A stretch of 64,000 nt of DNA, from NCBI RefSeq assembly GCF_035593265.1, contig NZ_CP141614.1:2604001-2668000 (forward strand), read 5' to 3'. How positions within the stretch are numbered: the first letter of the stretch is position 1; each line of letters starts with the position of its first letter. The translations under genes were made by a program, and so were the position numbers. Below the pieces are notes generated by a model, which saw only the letters and a list, made by a program, of their open reading frames with translations, did not search any database and was not told the origin of the DNA. This DNA is from Limnochorda sp. LNt (lineage in GTDB: Bacteria; Bacillota; Limnochordia; Limnochordales; Geochordaceae). Positions 54,360 through 63,444 of this stretch are shown in pieces.

Positions 54360-55286
54360 TCAGTATTCCACCTGCCGTCCCTGCAAGAGCCGGATCCCCA
54401 GCCACGAGACCGCCGCCACCATCATGAACATCAGCACCGCGATGGCCGAGGCGATCCCGACCTGGCCGGGCTCGCCGCCCGTCGTGGAGTCTCCGAAGGC
54501 GGTGCGGTAGAAGAAGGTCCCCAGCAAGTCCGTGGAGTAGGCCGGGCCGCCGCTGGAGCCCTGCATGACGAAGACCAGCTCGAAGGCGTTGAAGTCGTAG
54601 ATGAAGGTGAGGATGGTCACCATCCCCATGACCGGCGCCAGCAGGGGCAGCGTAACGTGGCGCAGCGTCTGCCAGGCGTTGGCCCCGTCGACGCGAGCCG
54701 CCTCCTCCATCTCGGCGGGGATGGCCTGGAGGCCCGCCAGGAAGACCAGGATGGGGAATCCCAGCCACCGCCAGGCGTTGATGAGGATGATGCTGACGAG
54801 AGCCGTCCGGGGTTGCCCCAGCCACGGCTGGGCCCACTGCCCCAACCCCACCAGGCGCAGCAGCTGGTTGAAGCCGCCCCACAGCGGGTTGAGCAGCAAG
54901 AGCCACAGGAAGCCCACCACCACCAGCGACAGGGTGTAGGGCAGGAAGTAAGCGGCCTGGAAGAAGCCGAAGCCCGGGCGCTTCTGGCGGAACAGGAGCG
55001 CGAAGAGGAGCCCCAGCGTGCTCTGGATGACGAAGGTCATCGTGAAGAAGAGGACGTTGTGCTTGAGCGCCCCCACGAAGCGCACGCTGAAGGGCGGCTC
55101 CAGGAGCACCGTGCGGAAGTTGCGCAGCCCCGCGAAGCCCTCCCGCACGAGGCCGTCCCACTCGAAGAGGCTGTAGCCCAGGGACGAGGCGAGGGGATAG
55201 ACCATGAAGAGGCCGTAGAGTACCACACCTGGCAACAGGAAGGCCAGATGGACGCGTCGTCCCAGCCACCGGTCCAGCATGTCCAT
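54360..55286 (-). CDS. Sugar ABC transporter permease (MalF type)
   Basis: 308 residues, six membrane segments. EMEEAARVDGANAWQTLRHVTLPLLAP is the EAA loop. FLLPGVVLYGLFMVYPLASSLGYSLFEWDG is the usual N-terminal segment. It is one base from the MalG-type gene and 22 bases from the binding-protein gene. Confidence 0.93.
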   Translation of the reverse strand: MDMLDRWLGRRVHLAFLLPGVVLYGLFMVYPLASSLGYSLFEWDGLVREGFAGLRNFRTVLLEPPFSVRFVGALKHNVLFFTMTFVIQSTLGLLFALLFRQKRPGFGFFQAAYFLPYTLSLVVVGFLWLLLLNPLWGGFNQLLRLVGLGQWAQPWLGQPRTALVSIILINAWRWLGFPILVFLAGLQAIPAEMEEAARVDGANAWQTLRHVTLPLLAPVMGMVTILTFIYDFNAFELVFVMQGSSGGPAYSTDLLGTFFYRTAFGDSTTGGEPGQVGIASAIAVLMFMMVAAVSWLGIRLLQGRQVEY

Positions 55287-55308
55287 CCCCTCGCCCCATA
55301 CGTTTGCG

Positions 55309-56583
55309 TCAGCGGCCCTGGAAGGGCGCGTACCAGCGGGCCAGCCCCTGCTGGATCTCCCGCGCCACCTGCTCCACCGTCATCTGCCCGATGAAGAGGG
55401 ACTGCAGCGTGTTTTGCAGCAGGGTCGAGCCGCTGGGCTGGTCGTAGCGGAAGGCCGTCAGCATCAAGTACGGCGTGCCGTGCCGGCGCATCAGGTCGGC
55501 GAGCTTGGCCAGCGTCGGCGACGACGGCACCGTGCCGGGCACCGCCGACATCTGCTCGAGCCGGTCGGTGAACATCTGCCCGTACTCCCGGGTGGCCAGC
55601 CACCGCACGAAGGCCAGGGCCTGGTCCGGGTGCGCCGTGGAGGCGTTGATGCCGTACGAGCCGTCGACGTACATGGTGTGCCAGACCGGGTCGCCCGCCC
55701 GCTCCGGCGGCACCAGGAAGGCGCCGATGCGCAGATCCGGATTCATGGCCTTCATGGTGCCGAGCTCATAGGAGCCGGCCATCCACATGGCCGCCATCTC
55801 CTGGGCGAACATCGCCTGCATGTCGGTGTAGGCGATGCCCTCGAACCCCGGCGGCAGGTGCGGCTTGAGCTCCAGCATCTTGCGCAACGCGTCGAGGAAG
55901 CGCGGATCCTCGAAGGTGGTGCGCCCGCTCACCACGTCCTCGTAGAAGGGCGTGCCTCCGTAGAAGTTGGGCGCCACCGCCCCGAAGAAGGTCTCCATGG
56001 TCCAGCCGTCCTTGGAGCCGTTGGCGAAGGCGATGTAGCCGGCGTTGCGCACCTTGCCGGCCAGGTCGAGGAACTCCTGCCAGGTCTGCGGCTCTCGCAG
56101 ACCGAGTTGGTCGAAGATGCGCTGGTTGTAGAGGATCTGCACGGTCTGCACCGCGAAGGGCACCCCGTAGATGCGGCCGTCGCGGATGCTGCGCGCGCCG
56201 CCGAGCACCTCCTTGGAGAAGCCCTCCAGGGCCGGCACCCTGCCGTCCAGGGCCATCAGGTAGCCCGCGTTGGCCAGGGGCTCCAGGCCGCCGTAGGCCC
56301 GCAGCTGGATGATGTCGGGACCCGAGCCGGCCTGCAGGGCCGTCGCCAGGATGGTGTTGTACTCGGTGTTGCGATACGGCACGAAGCGCACCTCGACATC
56401 CGGATGAGAGGCCTGGAAGACCCGGATGAACTGCTCGTAGGCCGCCTGGTCCTCGGTGCGCCAGCTCCAGAACGTCAGCGTCGTCTTGGCGGCCATGGCC
56501 GGGCCGGCGGGCAACGCCGCCAGCATCACCGCCGCGATCACGAGCGCCATCGCCCAGGCGCGTCGATTGGACGAAGACGTCAC
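55309..56583 (-). CDS. Sugar ABC transporter substrate-binding protein
   Basis: 424 residues, family 1 binding protein. Signal peptide about 1-32 (MALVIAAVMLAALPAGPAMAA). No lipobox Cys is visible, unlike most monoderm Bacillota binding proteins. TLTFWSWRTEDQAAYEQFIRVFQASHPDV and GRIYGVPFAVQTVQILYNQRIFDQLGL are characteristic. The ligand cannot be read. GTG start overlaps the stop of the RpiR gene. Confidence 0.92.
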   Translation of the reverse strand: MTSSSNRRAWAMALVIAAVMLAALPAGPAMAAKTTLTFWSWRTEDQAAYEQFIRVFQASHPDVEVRFVPYRNTEYNTILATALQAGSGPDIIQLRAYGGLEPLANAGYLMALDGRVPALEGFSKEVLGGARSIRDGRIYGVPFAVQTVQILYNQRIFDQLGLREPQTWQEFLDLAGKVRNAGYIAFANGSKDGWTMETFFGAVAPNFYGGTPFYEDVVSGRTTFEDPRFLDALRKMLELKPHLPPGFEGIAYTDMQAMFAQEMAAMWMAGSYELGTMKAMNPDLRIGAFLVPPERAGDPVWHTMYVDGSYGINASTAHPDQALAFVRWLATREYGQMFTDRLEQMSAVPGTVPSSPTLAKLADLMRRHGTPYLMLTAFRYDQPSGSTLLQNTLQSLFIGQMTVEQVAREIQQGLARWYAPFQGR

Positions 56584-57563
56584 CGCAGCACCTCCTCGTC
56601 GTCGTGGGTCGTCTCCACGGACCGTCCTCGCCTCGGCGAACCCCTCGCGCCCCCACCCCCTCTCGCACCCGGTCGCAGGTGCTTGTCGGCCACCGCCTGC
56701 CGGCTGCGCATCAGCCGCTCCATCGCGCCGGCCCCCATCCGGATGGTGACGGCTATGAACAGGGCGTCGACGACCGCGAGCTGGGCCATGCGGGAGACGA
56801 TGGCGCCGCTCCGGAAGAGTCCCTCCTGCCCTCCCGTGAAGAAGACGATGTCGGCCCGCTGGGCGATGGGCGACTCCATCTGGTGGGTGACGGCGATGGT
56901 GGTGGCACCGGCCCGGGCGGCCGTCTGCATGGCGTGGAGCGTGTCGATCGTGCCGCCCGAGTGCGAGATGGCCACCGCTACGTCACGCGGCCCGAGCAGG
57001 GCCGCGAAGGTCGACTGCAGGTGCGGGTCGAGGTAGGCCCAGGCATCCAGGCCGATGCGGGCGAACTTGTGCTGGGCGTCCAGGGCGACGAAGCCGGAGG
57101 CCCCCACGCCGTAGAAGTGAAGCCGGCGCGCCTGGACGATGACGTCGACGGCCCGCGCCCAGACTCGCTCGTCGAACAGCGCCAGGGTCTCCTGCAGCGC
57201 CTGCTGGTAGTGGGCCAGCAGCTTCTGGCGGATGGTCGGCAGGTCATCGCCCGCCTCGATCTCCCCGTAGACGGGCAGGGAGGTCGCCGGCTCCCGGGCG
57301 CCCGACTCGACCGCCAGGGCGATGCGCATCTGCTGGTAGCCCTCGTAGCCGAGGCGCTGCGCGAACTTGACCACGGTCGACTCGCTGGTGCGGGTCTGCT
57401 CGGCCAGGGCCGTGATGCTCAGGTGGACCGCCTCGGCCGGCCGGCTCAGGATGTAGTCGGCCACCCGGCGCTCCGAGGGGCGGAGCCGGGCATACAGCCC
57501 GCGCATCCGGGCCAGGCAGGCCTCCGGCAGCTGGTCGGCTGGCGCCGTGGGCTGGCGTCGCAT
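56580..57563 (-). CDS. RpiR/MurR-family regulator
   Basis: 327 residues. N-terminal HTH (LRPSERRVADYILSRP, ITALAEQTRTSESTVVKFAQRLGYEGYQ) and a SIS sugar-phosphate domain (RRLHFYGVGASGFVALDAQ, DVAVAISHSGGTIDTL, TIAVTHQMESPIAQRADI). It leads the ABC importer operon and probably senses a phosphorylated sugar made by the nearby kinases. ATG 57563 follows GGAGGG. The tail is Arg/Gly-rich. Confidence 0.93.
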   Translation of the reverse strand: MRRQPTAPADQLPEACLARMRGLYARLRPSERRVADYILSRPAEAVHLSITALAEQTRTSESTVVKFAQRLGYEGYQQMRIALAVESGAREPATSLPVYGEIEAGDDLPTIRQKLLAHYQQALQETLALFDERVWARAVDVIVQARRLHFYGVGASGFVALDAQHKFARIGLDAWAYLDPHLQSTFAALLGPRDVAVAISHSGGTIDTLHAMQTAARAGATTIAVTHQMESPIAQRADIVFFTGGQEGLFRSGAIVSRMAQLAVVDALFIAVTIRMGAGAMERLMRSRQAVADKHLRPGARGGGGARGSPRRGRSVETTHDDEEVLR

Positions 57564-57632
57564 CGGTACCCTCCTTCGCCGCAACCGGTTCGACAGGGGG
57601 AGCGAGAATACCTTCCAGATCTGCTATCGACC

Positions 57633-57649
57633 GGGAAAATGATTTTCCC
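57633..57649. promoter_or_regulatory. Palindromic operator upstream of rpiR
   Basis: GGGAAAAT-g-ATTTTCCC, a perfect 8-1-8 palindrome in otherwise GC-rich DNA, 70 bases upstream of the RpiR start. A TATTCT sequence on the minus strand lies between it and the gene. It is a good candidate for the RpiR binding site; AAAAT/ATTTT half-sites are common in this family. Confidence 0.7.
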
Positions 57650-57791
57650 ACCCGACGCCGGCCCGGCGCGGGGCCGGCGAGCGCCGTCAGGGGCAGGGCC
57701 ATCGCCAGCAGACTCGCCCATGGGACCATGCCGGCGCCTCGTTCGGCATGGCGGAATGGATGCCTCGCCCCCATCCTCGCCCGCCGGGTAG

Positions 57792-58136
57792 GCTGGGCGG
57801 GGGGCGTCCGACCTGTACGACCTGCACGCGCACTTCATCCCGCCGCCGGTCCTCGACTGGCTACGGCGGCACGCGGACGACGTAGGGGCGCGATGGGAGC
57901 GCCGCGACGACGGCCGCGAGGTGCTGGTGGTCGGCGGCAAGTGGCCCTTCGAGCTCAAGCCGGCCTTCTACGAGCCCGAGCGCTTCCTGCGGGAGCAGGC
58001 CGAGGTCGAGGTTGCCCTCATGGTACCGCGCCGCTCCGGGGAGAGGGGGGCGGGGGTTCGGGCTATCCGAACGGCCCGGACGTGCGCGGCGCGCCGGGCG
58101 GCGAGCAGGACCCGAGACATGGGCAACCGGGCCTAA
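57792..58136 (+). pseudogene. Amidohydrolase 2 (ACMSD-like) N-terminal remnant
   Basis: The frame reads SDLYDLHAHFIPPPVLDWLRRH, with the metal-binding HxH and the proline pair of the aminocarboxymuconate-semialdehyde decarboxylase group, then [30 protein letters not shown]. After that, near 58025, similarity ends and an Arg-rich run leads to a stop. There is no ATG, GTG or TTG before the HxH motif. Only about 75 of the usual 300 residues remain, so this is a decayed gene. Confidence 0.7.
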
Positions 58137-58160
58137 ACCCTCGAAGGTGGGTACCGATGA
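58134..58160 (+). promoter_or_regulatory. Sigma-28 (SigD)-type promoter of the chemoreceptor
   Basis: TAAA (58134-58137), exactly 15 bases, then ACCGATGA (58153-58160), against the consensus TAAA-N15-GCCGATAT. It lies about 50 bases before the start of the chemoreceptor gene. Confidence 0.65.
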
Positions 58161-58209
58161 AGGAGGTGGTACACACCATCCGAGCACCCGTCACGAGGAG
58201 GCCGTCTCA

Positions 58210-59934
58210 TTGACCTTCCTGCGCAACCTGCGCGTCTCGATCAAGGTCCTGCTCATCGTAGCCATCAACGTCACCATCTCGGTGGTCATCGGGGCTTGGG
58301 CCATCCGGGGCATGGGCACCATGGAGCAGGCCCTCGAGCGCGTCTACCAGGGCGACGTGCTGGCGTTGGAGGCGGCCTCCCAGGCGGAGCGGGCGGCGCG
58401 CCGCATCGCCGTCGAGGGCCTGACCATGGCCCTGGCCGCCGCCTCCGGAGCCACCTCGGACCTGGCCACCTATGAGGCCAACATCCGGGGCTACCAGGCC
58501 GACTTCCAGGCGGCCGTCGAGTCGTACCTGGCCACCTCCCCGTCGTCCGGCGAGCGGCAGCTCGTGGAGCGCATCATGGCGACCTGGGAGCCCTACGTGC
58601 GGGCCGTCGCTGGATTCACCGCCCTGGCCCGCAGCGGCGCAGACACCGCCGCCGTCATCCAGGCCCTCGAGCGGGACGTAGTCCCCCTTCGCCAGACGCT
58701 GATGAGCCAGATCGAGGAGCTCCAGGGGCTCAACGTCGACGCGGCCCGCCAGCGCCACGACGACAATCAGCGGCTCTACGGCTCCACCCGCTCGGGGCTC
58801 CTCGCGCTCATCGTGGTCGGCGCCGTGCTGGGCATCGCGGTCAGCATGGGCATGGCTCGCCTGGTGACCCGGCCGCTTGGCGCCATGGTGGCCGGAGCCC
58901 AGCGCATGGCGGTCGGTGACCTGACCCGGCGCGTCGGCCACGCTGGCCGAGACGAGGTGGGGATGGCCGCCCGGGCGCTGGACGAGGCGGCCGAGGGGTT
59001 GCTGCGGCTGATCCGTACCGTCCGCCAGAGCGCCGAGCAGGTCGCATCGGCTTCGGAGGAGCTGGCCAGCTCGGCCGAGGAGGTGGGCCGCGCCGTCGAG
59101 CAGGTGGCCGAGACGGTGGACCAGATGGCCAAGGGCGGTCAGCGCCAGTCGGCCGCGGCCGGCACCACCTCCGAAAACGCCCGGGCCATGGGCGAGATGG
59201 TGCGGGAGGTCGCGGAGGCCACCCGCCAGATGGCCGAGCAGGCCGACCAGGCCGCCCGCCTCGCCCGCGACGGCCAGGCGGCCCTGGGTGCCATCACCCA
59301 GCGCATGGCGCACATCGAGGAGACCGTGGGCGAGTCCGGCCGGGCCGTTCAGGACCTGGGTCAGCGTTCGCAGCGGATCGGCCAGATCGTCGACGTCATC
59401 ACGGGCATCGCCGAGCAGACCAATCTCCTGGCCCTCAACGCGGCCATCGAGGCAGCCCGCGCCGGCGAGCAGGGCCGCGGGTTCGCGGTCGTAGCCGAGG
59501 AGGTCCGCAAGCTCGCCGAGCAGTCACGGCAAGCCGCCGCCCAGATCGCCACCCTGGTGAGCGAGATCCGCGAGGAGGTGGAGCGGGCAGTGCGCAACAC
59601 CCAGGCCGGCTCCCTGGCGGTGGCCGAGGGCGTCCAGGAGGTGGAGGCCTCGGGCCAGACCTTCGAGGCCATCACCCACGCCGTGAATCGCATGGTGGAG
59701 CAGCTCCACCAGGTAAGTGCAACCGCTCAGCGCATGGCCGAGGCCGGTGACCAGGTGGTCAAGGCGGTGGACGAAATCGCCGCCATCACGGAGGAAAACG
59801 CCGCGGGCGCCCAAGAAGTGGCTTCCACCACCCAGGAGCAGTCGTCGGCGGTGCAGGAGATCGCCAGCTCCGCAGGCTCCCTGGCGGACATGGCCCAGGC
59901 CTTGATGAAGGCCGTCGAGGCCTTCAAGGTCTGA
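58210..59934 (+). CDS. Methyl-accepting chemotaxis protein
   Basis: 574 residues. First membrane segment at residues 9-30 ([23 protein letters not shown]), a four-helix-bundle sensor to about 195, second segment ([19 protein letters not shown]), HAMP domain ([23 protein letters not shown]), then a coiled-coil signalling domain with the hairpin tip [24 protein letters not shown] 58210 with GAGGAGG 8 bases upstream. The ligand is unknown; it neighbours a sugar transport and kinase cluster. Confidence 0.95.
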   Translation: MTFLRNLRVSIKVLLIVAINVTISVVIGAWAIRGMGTMEQALERVYQGDVLALEAASQAERAARRIAVEGLTMALAAASGATSDLATYEANIRGYQADFQAAVESYLATSPSSGERQLVERIMATWEPYVRAVAGFTALARSGADTAAVIQALERDVVPLRQTLMSQIEELQGLNVDAARQRHDDNQRLYGSTRSGLLALIVVGAVLGIAVSMGMARLVTRPLGAMVAGAQRMAVGDLTRRVGHAGRDEVGMAARALDEAAEGLLRLIRTVRQSAEQVASASEELASSAEEVGRAVEQVAETVDQMAKGGQRQSAAAGTTSENARAMGEMVREVAEATRQMAEQADQAARLARDGQAALGAITQRMAHIEETVGESGRAVQDLGQRSQRIGQIVDVITGIAEQTNLLALNAAIEAARAGEQGRGFAVVAEEVRKLAEQSRQAAAQIATLVSEIREEVERAVRNTQAGSLAVAEGVQEVEASGQTFEAITHAVNRMVEQLHQVSATAQRMAEAGDQVVKAVDEIAAITEENAAGAQEVASTTQEQSSAVQEIASSAGSLADMAQALMKAVEAFKV

Positions 59935-59938
59935 GCGT

Positions 59939-59982
59939 CGAGGCAGGCTCCCGGGGGCCCGGCTCACCGGGAGCCTGCCTCG
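59939..59982. terminator. 16-bp perfect inverted repeat, bidirectional terminator
   Basis: CGAGGCAGGCTCCCGG (59939-59954) and CCGGGAGCCTGCCTCG (59967-59982) pair fully around a 12-base loop, between the convergent chemoreceptor and PfkB kinase genes. The right arm and loop include the stop codon of the kinase. Confidence 0.75.
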
Positions 59983-60962
59983 ACCAACGTCTCCACCTCG
60001 GACCGGGTCGGCAACGCGGTCATCGCGCCCCTCACCCGTACGGCCAGGGCGCCCGCCGCGTTGGCGAAGCGCAAGGCCCGCGCCAGCTCGGCGGGGGACA
60101 TCCGGCGGGCCGCCTCGACGACCGGCACTCCCTGCCGGGTGGCGGCCTCCCAAAGGCGCCAGAGCAGCGCCGCCCAGAAGGCGTCGCCCGCCCCCGTCGT
60201 GTCCACGGCCTCGACGGCAAAAGTCGGCGCGGCCGCCGACTGGCCGTCCCGCCCCACCGCCCAGCTCCCGTCGGCTCCCTCGGTGACCACGAGCAGCGCG
60301 ACGCGACGGTGCGCCGCCAGCAGGCGCAGGGCTCCCTCCCGGCCGGTCCGGCCGGCCAGGAGCGCCAGTTCCTCCCGGCTCACCTTGACGAGGTCGGCCC
60401 GGTCGATGGCCGCGCGCATCTCGTCGAGGGCCCGGGCGGGATCCCCCCAGAGCGCCGCTCGGTAGTTGACGTCCAGCGAGACGGTGACGCCGGCGGCCCG
60501 GGCCTCCTCGAGGGCGGCCAGCAGGGCGGACCGCCCCGGCTCGTCGGCCAACGTCACGGTGCCGTGGTGCAAGACGGCTGCTCGCCGCACCGTCCCGGCG
60601 TCGAGGTCCTCCGACCGCAGCAGCGTGTCGGCCCCCGGCTTGCGGTAGAAGGCGAACTGGCGCTCCCCGCCCTCCCGGTTGGCGACGAAGGCCAGGGTCG
60701 TCAGGGCCTCGGCCGTCAGGCGCATCCCCGACACGTCCACGCCGTTGTCCGCGAGGAAGCCCCGCAAGAACCTGCCGAAGGGGTCGTCGCCCACGACGCC
60801 CACGAACCGCACCGGCACCCCCAACCGGGCCAGGCCCACGGCCACGTTGGCCGGCGCCCCGCCGGGGCAGCGCTCGAAGGAGACGACCTGCTCCAGCGGG
60901 ACGCCCGGCTGTTGCGAGACCATGTCGACGAGGGCCTCTCCGGCGACGAGGACGTAGGACAC
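59964..60962 (-). CDS. PfkB-family sugar kinase (fructokinase-like)
   Basis: 332 residues. GGAPANVAVGLARLGVPVRFVGVVGDDPFG is PfkB signature 1, and VDTTGAGDAFWAALL is signature 2 with the catalytic Asp. VSLDVNYRAALWGD suggests fructokinase or 2-keto-3-deoxygluconate kinase. The GTG start is 15 bases after the FGGY kinase stop, so the two kinases form an operon. Confidence 0.9.
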   Translation of the reverse strand: MSYVLVAGEALVDMVSQQPGVPLEQVVSFERCPGGAPANVAVGLARLGVPVRFVGVVGDDPFGRFLRGFLADNGVDVSGMRLTAEALTTLAFVANREGGERQFAFYRKPGADTLLRSEDLDAGTVRRAAVLHHGTVTLADEPGRSALLAALEEARAAGVTVSLDVNYRAALWGDPARALDEMRAAIDRADLVKVSREELALLAGRTGREGALRLLAAHRRVALLVVTEGADGSWAVGRDGQSAAAPTFAVEAVDTTGAGDAFWAALLWRLWEAATRQGVPVVEAARRMSPAELARALRFANAAGALAVRVRGAMTALPTRSEVETLVEAGSR

Positions 60963-60977
60963 GGCACCGTCCGCCCC

Positions 60978-62498
60978 TCACTCGATCTCCTCATAGAGCG
61001 CCAGCATGCGCCGCACGAGACGCTCGTAGCGGCGGGCCAGCGCCTCGTAAGTCGCCCGCAGGGCCGGCTCCGGGGTGACCGTGAACGCCCCGGGGTTGAA
61101 GCGCCGGGCCGTCGCGACCGGTTCCGAGAAGAGGCCGATGCCCCACCCCGCCAGGACCGCCGCTCCCAGCGAGGCCGCCAGCCCCACCCTGGGCGTGCGC
61201 ACGGGCATCCCCATGACCGCCGCCTTGATCTCGAGCCACAGACGGCTACGAGCACCGCCTCCCATGGCCACGACGGTGGTGGGCGACAGGCCCGCCTCCT
61301 CCAGCACCGTGCGGCAGGCCCGTAGCTCGTAGGCGACGCTCTCCAGGGCCGCCCGCACCAGGTGCGCCCGGCCATGCTCGAGGGTCAGGCCGACCAGCGC
61401 GCCCCGGGCCAGGGGTTGCCATCGCGGCGCTCGGGCCCCCATGAAGTAGGGGAGCATCACGAGCCCCTCCGCGCCCGCCGGCACCCTGGCCGCCTCCTCG
61501 CCCATGAGTCGGTAGACGTCCTCTCCGGCCTCTCGGGCTCGACGATGCTCCTCAGCGTAGGCCAGCGCCCGCAACCATCGCAGGATCGCGCCCGTGGCGT
61601 TGAGTCCCTGCTCCGCCAGCCACTGCCCGGGCAGCACGTGGGCGGTGTACGTCAGACGTGGGTCTCTTTGGGCCGGGAGCGAGGAAGCGACGGTCGAGAG
61701 GTTGGAGGTGGTCCCCGTCGACTCCATGGCCTCGCCGGCCACGAGGCCGACCCCCAAGGCCTCGCAGCAGCGATCGCCTCCGCCCGTCACCACCGGCACG
61801 CCTGCGCGAAGCCCCAGGGCGCGGCCCGCCTCCGGGGAGAGGCCTCCCACGACGGCGTGCGACGGCGTCACGGGTGGGAAGCGCTCGGGGTCGATGCCGA
61901 TCTCGTCGAAGGCCGGCGCCCACCAGCGGCCCCGCTCCATCTCCCACATCATGGTGCGACTCGCCAGGGAAGGGTCCGTCACGAAGCGACCCGTGAGCCG
62001 GTGCGCGACGAAGTCGCGGGGCTGCAGCAGCCATCGGGTCCGGGCCAGCAGGGCCGGCTCGTGGCGCTTGAGCCACAGGAGCTTGGCCAGCGTGAAGGTC
62101 GCGTCGGGCACCATGCCGGTGGCACGGTGGATGGCCTCGGCCCCCCATCGCCGCACGAGCGCGCCGATCTCCTCGGCGCCTCGCCGGTCCATCCACGAGA
62201 TGGCACGAGCCAGAGGGCGGCCGTCCCGGTCGGTCAGCGCGACCGTCTCCCGCTGGGAGCTCAAGGCGATGGCCGCCACCTCGGGGGTGGACGCTTCGGC
62301 AGCCTCGAGGGCCGCGCGCGTCGCGGCGATGGCGGCCTGCCACCAATCCTCGGGGTCTTGCTCGGCCCACAGAGGTCTCGGGTGGTGGGTGGGATACTCG
62401 GCCTGCCCCACCGCCACCACCGTCCCCTCGGTGTCGACCAGGGCGGCCTTGCAGGCGGTGGTCCCCACGTCGATCGCGAGCAGGGTCGTGCGGGCCAT
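60978..62498 (-). CDS. FGGY-family sugar kinase (xylulokinase-like)
   Basis: 506 residues. AIDVGTTACKAALVDTEG (phosphate-1 motif), AIALSSQRETVALTD, ESTGTTSNLSTVA and MLPYFMGARAPRW, then VVAMGGGARSRLWLEIKAAVMGMPV (FGGY signature 2-like). Closest in appearance to xylulokinases, but ribulokinase or another polyol kinase is possible. Together with the PfkB kinase and the ABC importer it suggests uptake and phosphorylation of a pentose or polyol. Confidence 0.9.
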   Translation of the reverse strand: MARTTLLAIDVGTTACKAALVDTEGTVVAVGQAEYPTHHPRPLWAEQDPEDWWQAAIAATRAALEAAEASTPEVAAIALSSQRETVALTDRDGRPLARAISWMDRRGAEEIGALVRRWGAEAIHRATGMVPDATFTLAKLLWLKRHEPALLARTRWLLQPRDFVAHRLTGRFVTDPSLASRTMMWEMERGRWWAPAFDEIGIDPERFPPVTPSHAVVGGLSPEAGRALGLRAGVPVVTGGGDRCCEALGVGLVAGEAMESTGTTSNLSTVASSLPAQRDPRLTYTAHVLPGQWLAEQGLNATGAILRWLRALAYAEEHRRAREAGEDVYRLMGEEAARVPAGAEGLVMLPYFMGARAPRWQPLARGALVGLTLEHGRAHLVRAALESVAYELRACRTVLEEAGLSPTTVVAMGGGARSRLWLEIKAAVMGMPVRTPRVGLAASLGAAVLAGWGIGLFSEPVATARRFNPGAFTVTPEPALRATYEALARRYERLVRRMLALYEEIE

Positions 62499-62579
62499 CT
62501 CGCCACCCCCGCTGCGTCAGGATCTACCGGAGGCTCGGGCCGCAGTCCTGCCGTGGGCGGGATGGCCGCGGAGAGGTAG

Positions 62580-62603
62580 GGGGCCTGGCAGACGCCAGGC
62601 CCC
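62580..62603. terminator. Hairpin
   Basis: GGGGCCTGGC (62580-62589) and GCCAGGCCCC (62594-62603) form a perfect 10-bp stem with a 4-base loop, just after the minus-strand protein remnant. No T-run. Confidence 0.55.
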
Positions 62604-62611
62604 GGAGCTCC

Positions 62612-62730
62612 TCACCAGCTGAAGGCGAGCCCGACCAGGCCGTGGACCGCGACGTTGGGCACATCTGCGTGGCCTTCGGCCACGGGCACTCGAGCCCAGG
62701 CGGCGGTGACCCTCAACTTGCCAGGACGGC
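62612..62730 (-). pseudogene. Remnant of a possible beta-barrel protein C-terminus
   Basis: About 40 codons before a TGA: RPGKLRVTAAWARVPVAE, then a last strand VAVHGLVGLAFSW ending in an aromatic residue. Alternating hydrophobic residues and the final Trp recall outer-membrane barrel C-termini. There is no start or upstream part; the TetR promoter overlaps it. It may be chance. Confidence 0.3.
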
Positions 62731-62767
62731 GAGGAGCCGGTAAGATTTAGGTCGGTCGTCCGACCGA
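62718..62767 (+). promoter_or_regulatory. TetR promoter with operator
   Basis: TTGCCA (62718-62723), 17-base spacer, TAAGAT (62741-62746). TCGGTCG-tc-CGACCGA (62752-62767) is a 7-2-7 inverted repeat at the expected transcription start. It shares GGTCGG/CCGACC half-sites with the operator at 33808. Confidence 0.75.
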
Positions 62768-62780
62768 TGGGAGGATGCCC

Positions 62781-63410
62781 ATGCAGGCCAGGGTTGCCAG
62801 CCCCACGGGCCAGACGATCCTCGACGCGGCGTACCGCTGCATGGTCCGCAACGGATACGCGGCGGTCTCCATGCGCCAGATCGCCCGGGAGGCGGGCGTG
62901 GCTCTCAGCCAGCTGCACTACTACTTCCGCTCCAAGGACCACCTCCTCGTGGAGGTGCTGCGCCGCACCATGGAGCAGCACGTGCGGGAGACGGTGAGCC
63001 GGCTGGCGGAGCTGCCCCCCGAGCGGCGCGTGCACGGGCTGCTGGCCCTGATCCGCACCAAGCTGCGGCAGGACCCCGGCTGGTTCCGGTTGCTCTTCGA
63101 CAGCCTGGTCCTGGCCTCCCGTGACCCCGAGGCTCGCCAGCAGGTCCGGCGGCTCTTCCAGGAGCTGTCCGAGGAGGCGGGCCGTCGGTTTCCGCAACTG
63201 TGGCAGATGTCCGCAACGGGTCGGGCCGGGACGGTTCGAGGCCGCCTGCAGCCCTGGCCAGGCGCCCTGAGCCCGACCGCGCTGGGGCGGGTCGTGGTCG
63301 CCACGCTGTACGGCCTGGCCTTGCAGCTGCTGGTGGAGGGCGCGGACCAGGCCTCGGAGCCCCTCTGGTTCGGTGAGCTGATGGCCGCGGTGAGTCCCGC
63401 CGGGCAGTAG
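62781..63410 (+). CDS. TetR-family regulator
   Basis: 209 residues. HTH AAYRCMVRNGYAAVSMRQIAREAGVALSQLHYYFRSKDHLL, then a helical ligand domain. ATG 62781 was chosen over 62775 because GGGAGG (62769-62774) ends directly before the latter. It is followed 34 bases later by the RND exporter gene and probably represses it. Confidence 0.9.
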   Translation: MQARVASPTGQTILDAAYRCMVRNGYAAVSMRQIAREAGVALSQLHYYFRSKDHLLVEVLRRTMEQHVRETVSRLAELPPERRVHGLLALIRTKLRQDPGWFRLLFDSLVLASRDPEARQQVRRLFQELSEEAGRRFPQLWQMSATGRAGTVRGRLQPWPGALSPTALGRVVVATLYGLALQLLVEGADQASEPLWFGELMAAVSPAGQ

Positions 63411-63444
63411 CGGCGAGCGGACGTGGACGAGGAGGCAATCGCGC

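Noticed and set aside
57656-57677. GC-rich hairpin upstream of rpiR as a terminator or riboswitch
   Set aside because: No T-run, no gene ending there and no known riboswitch features.
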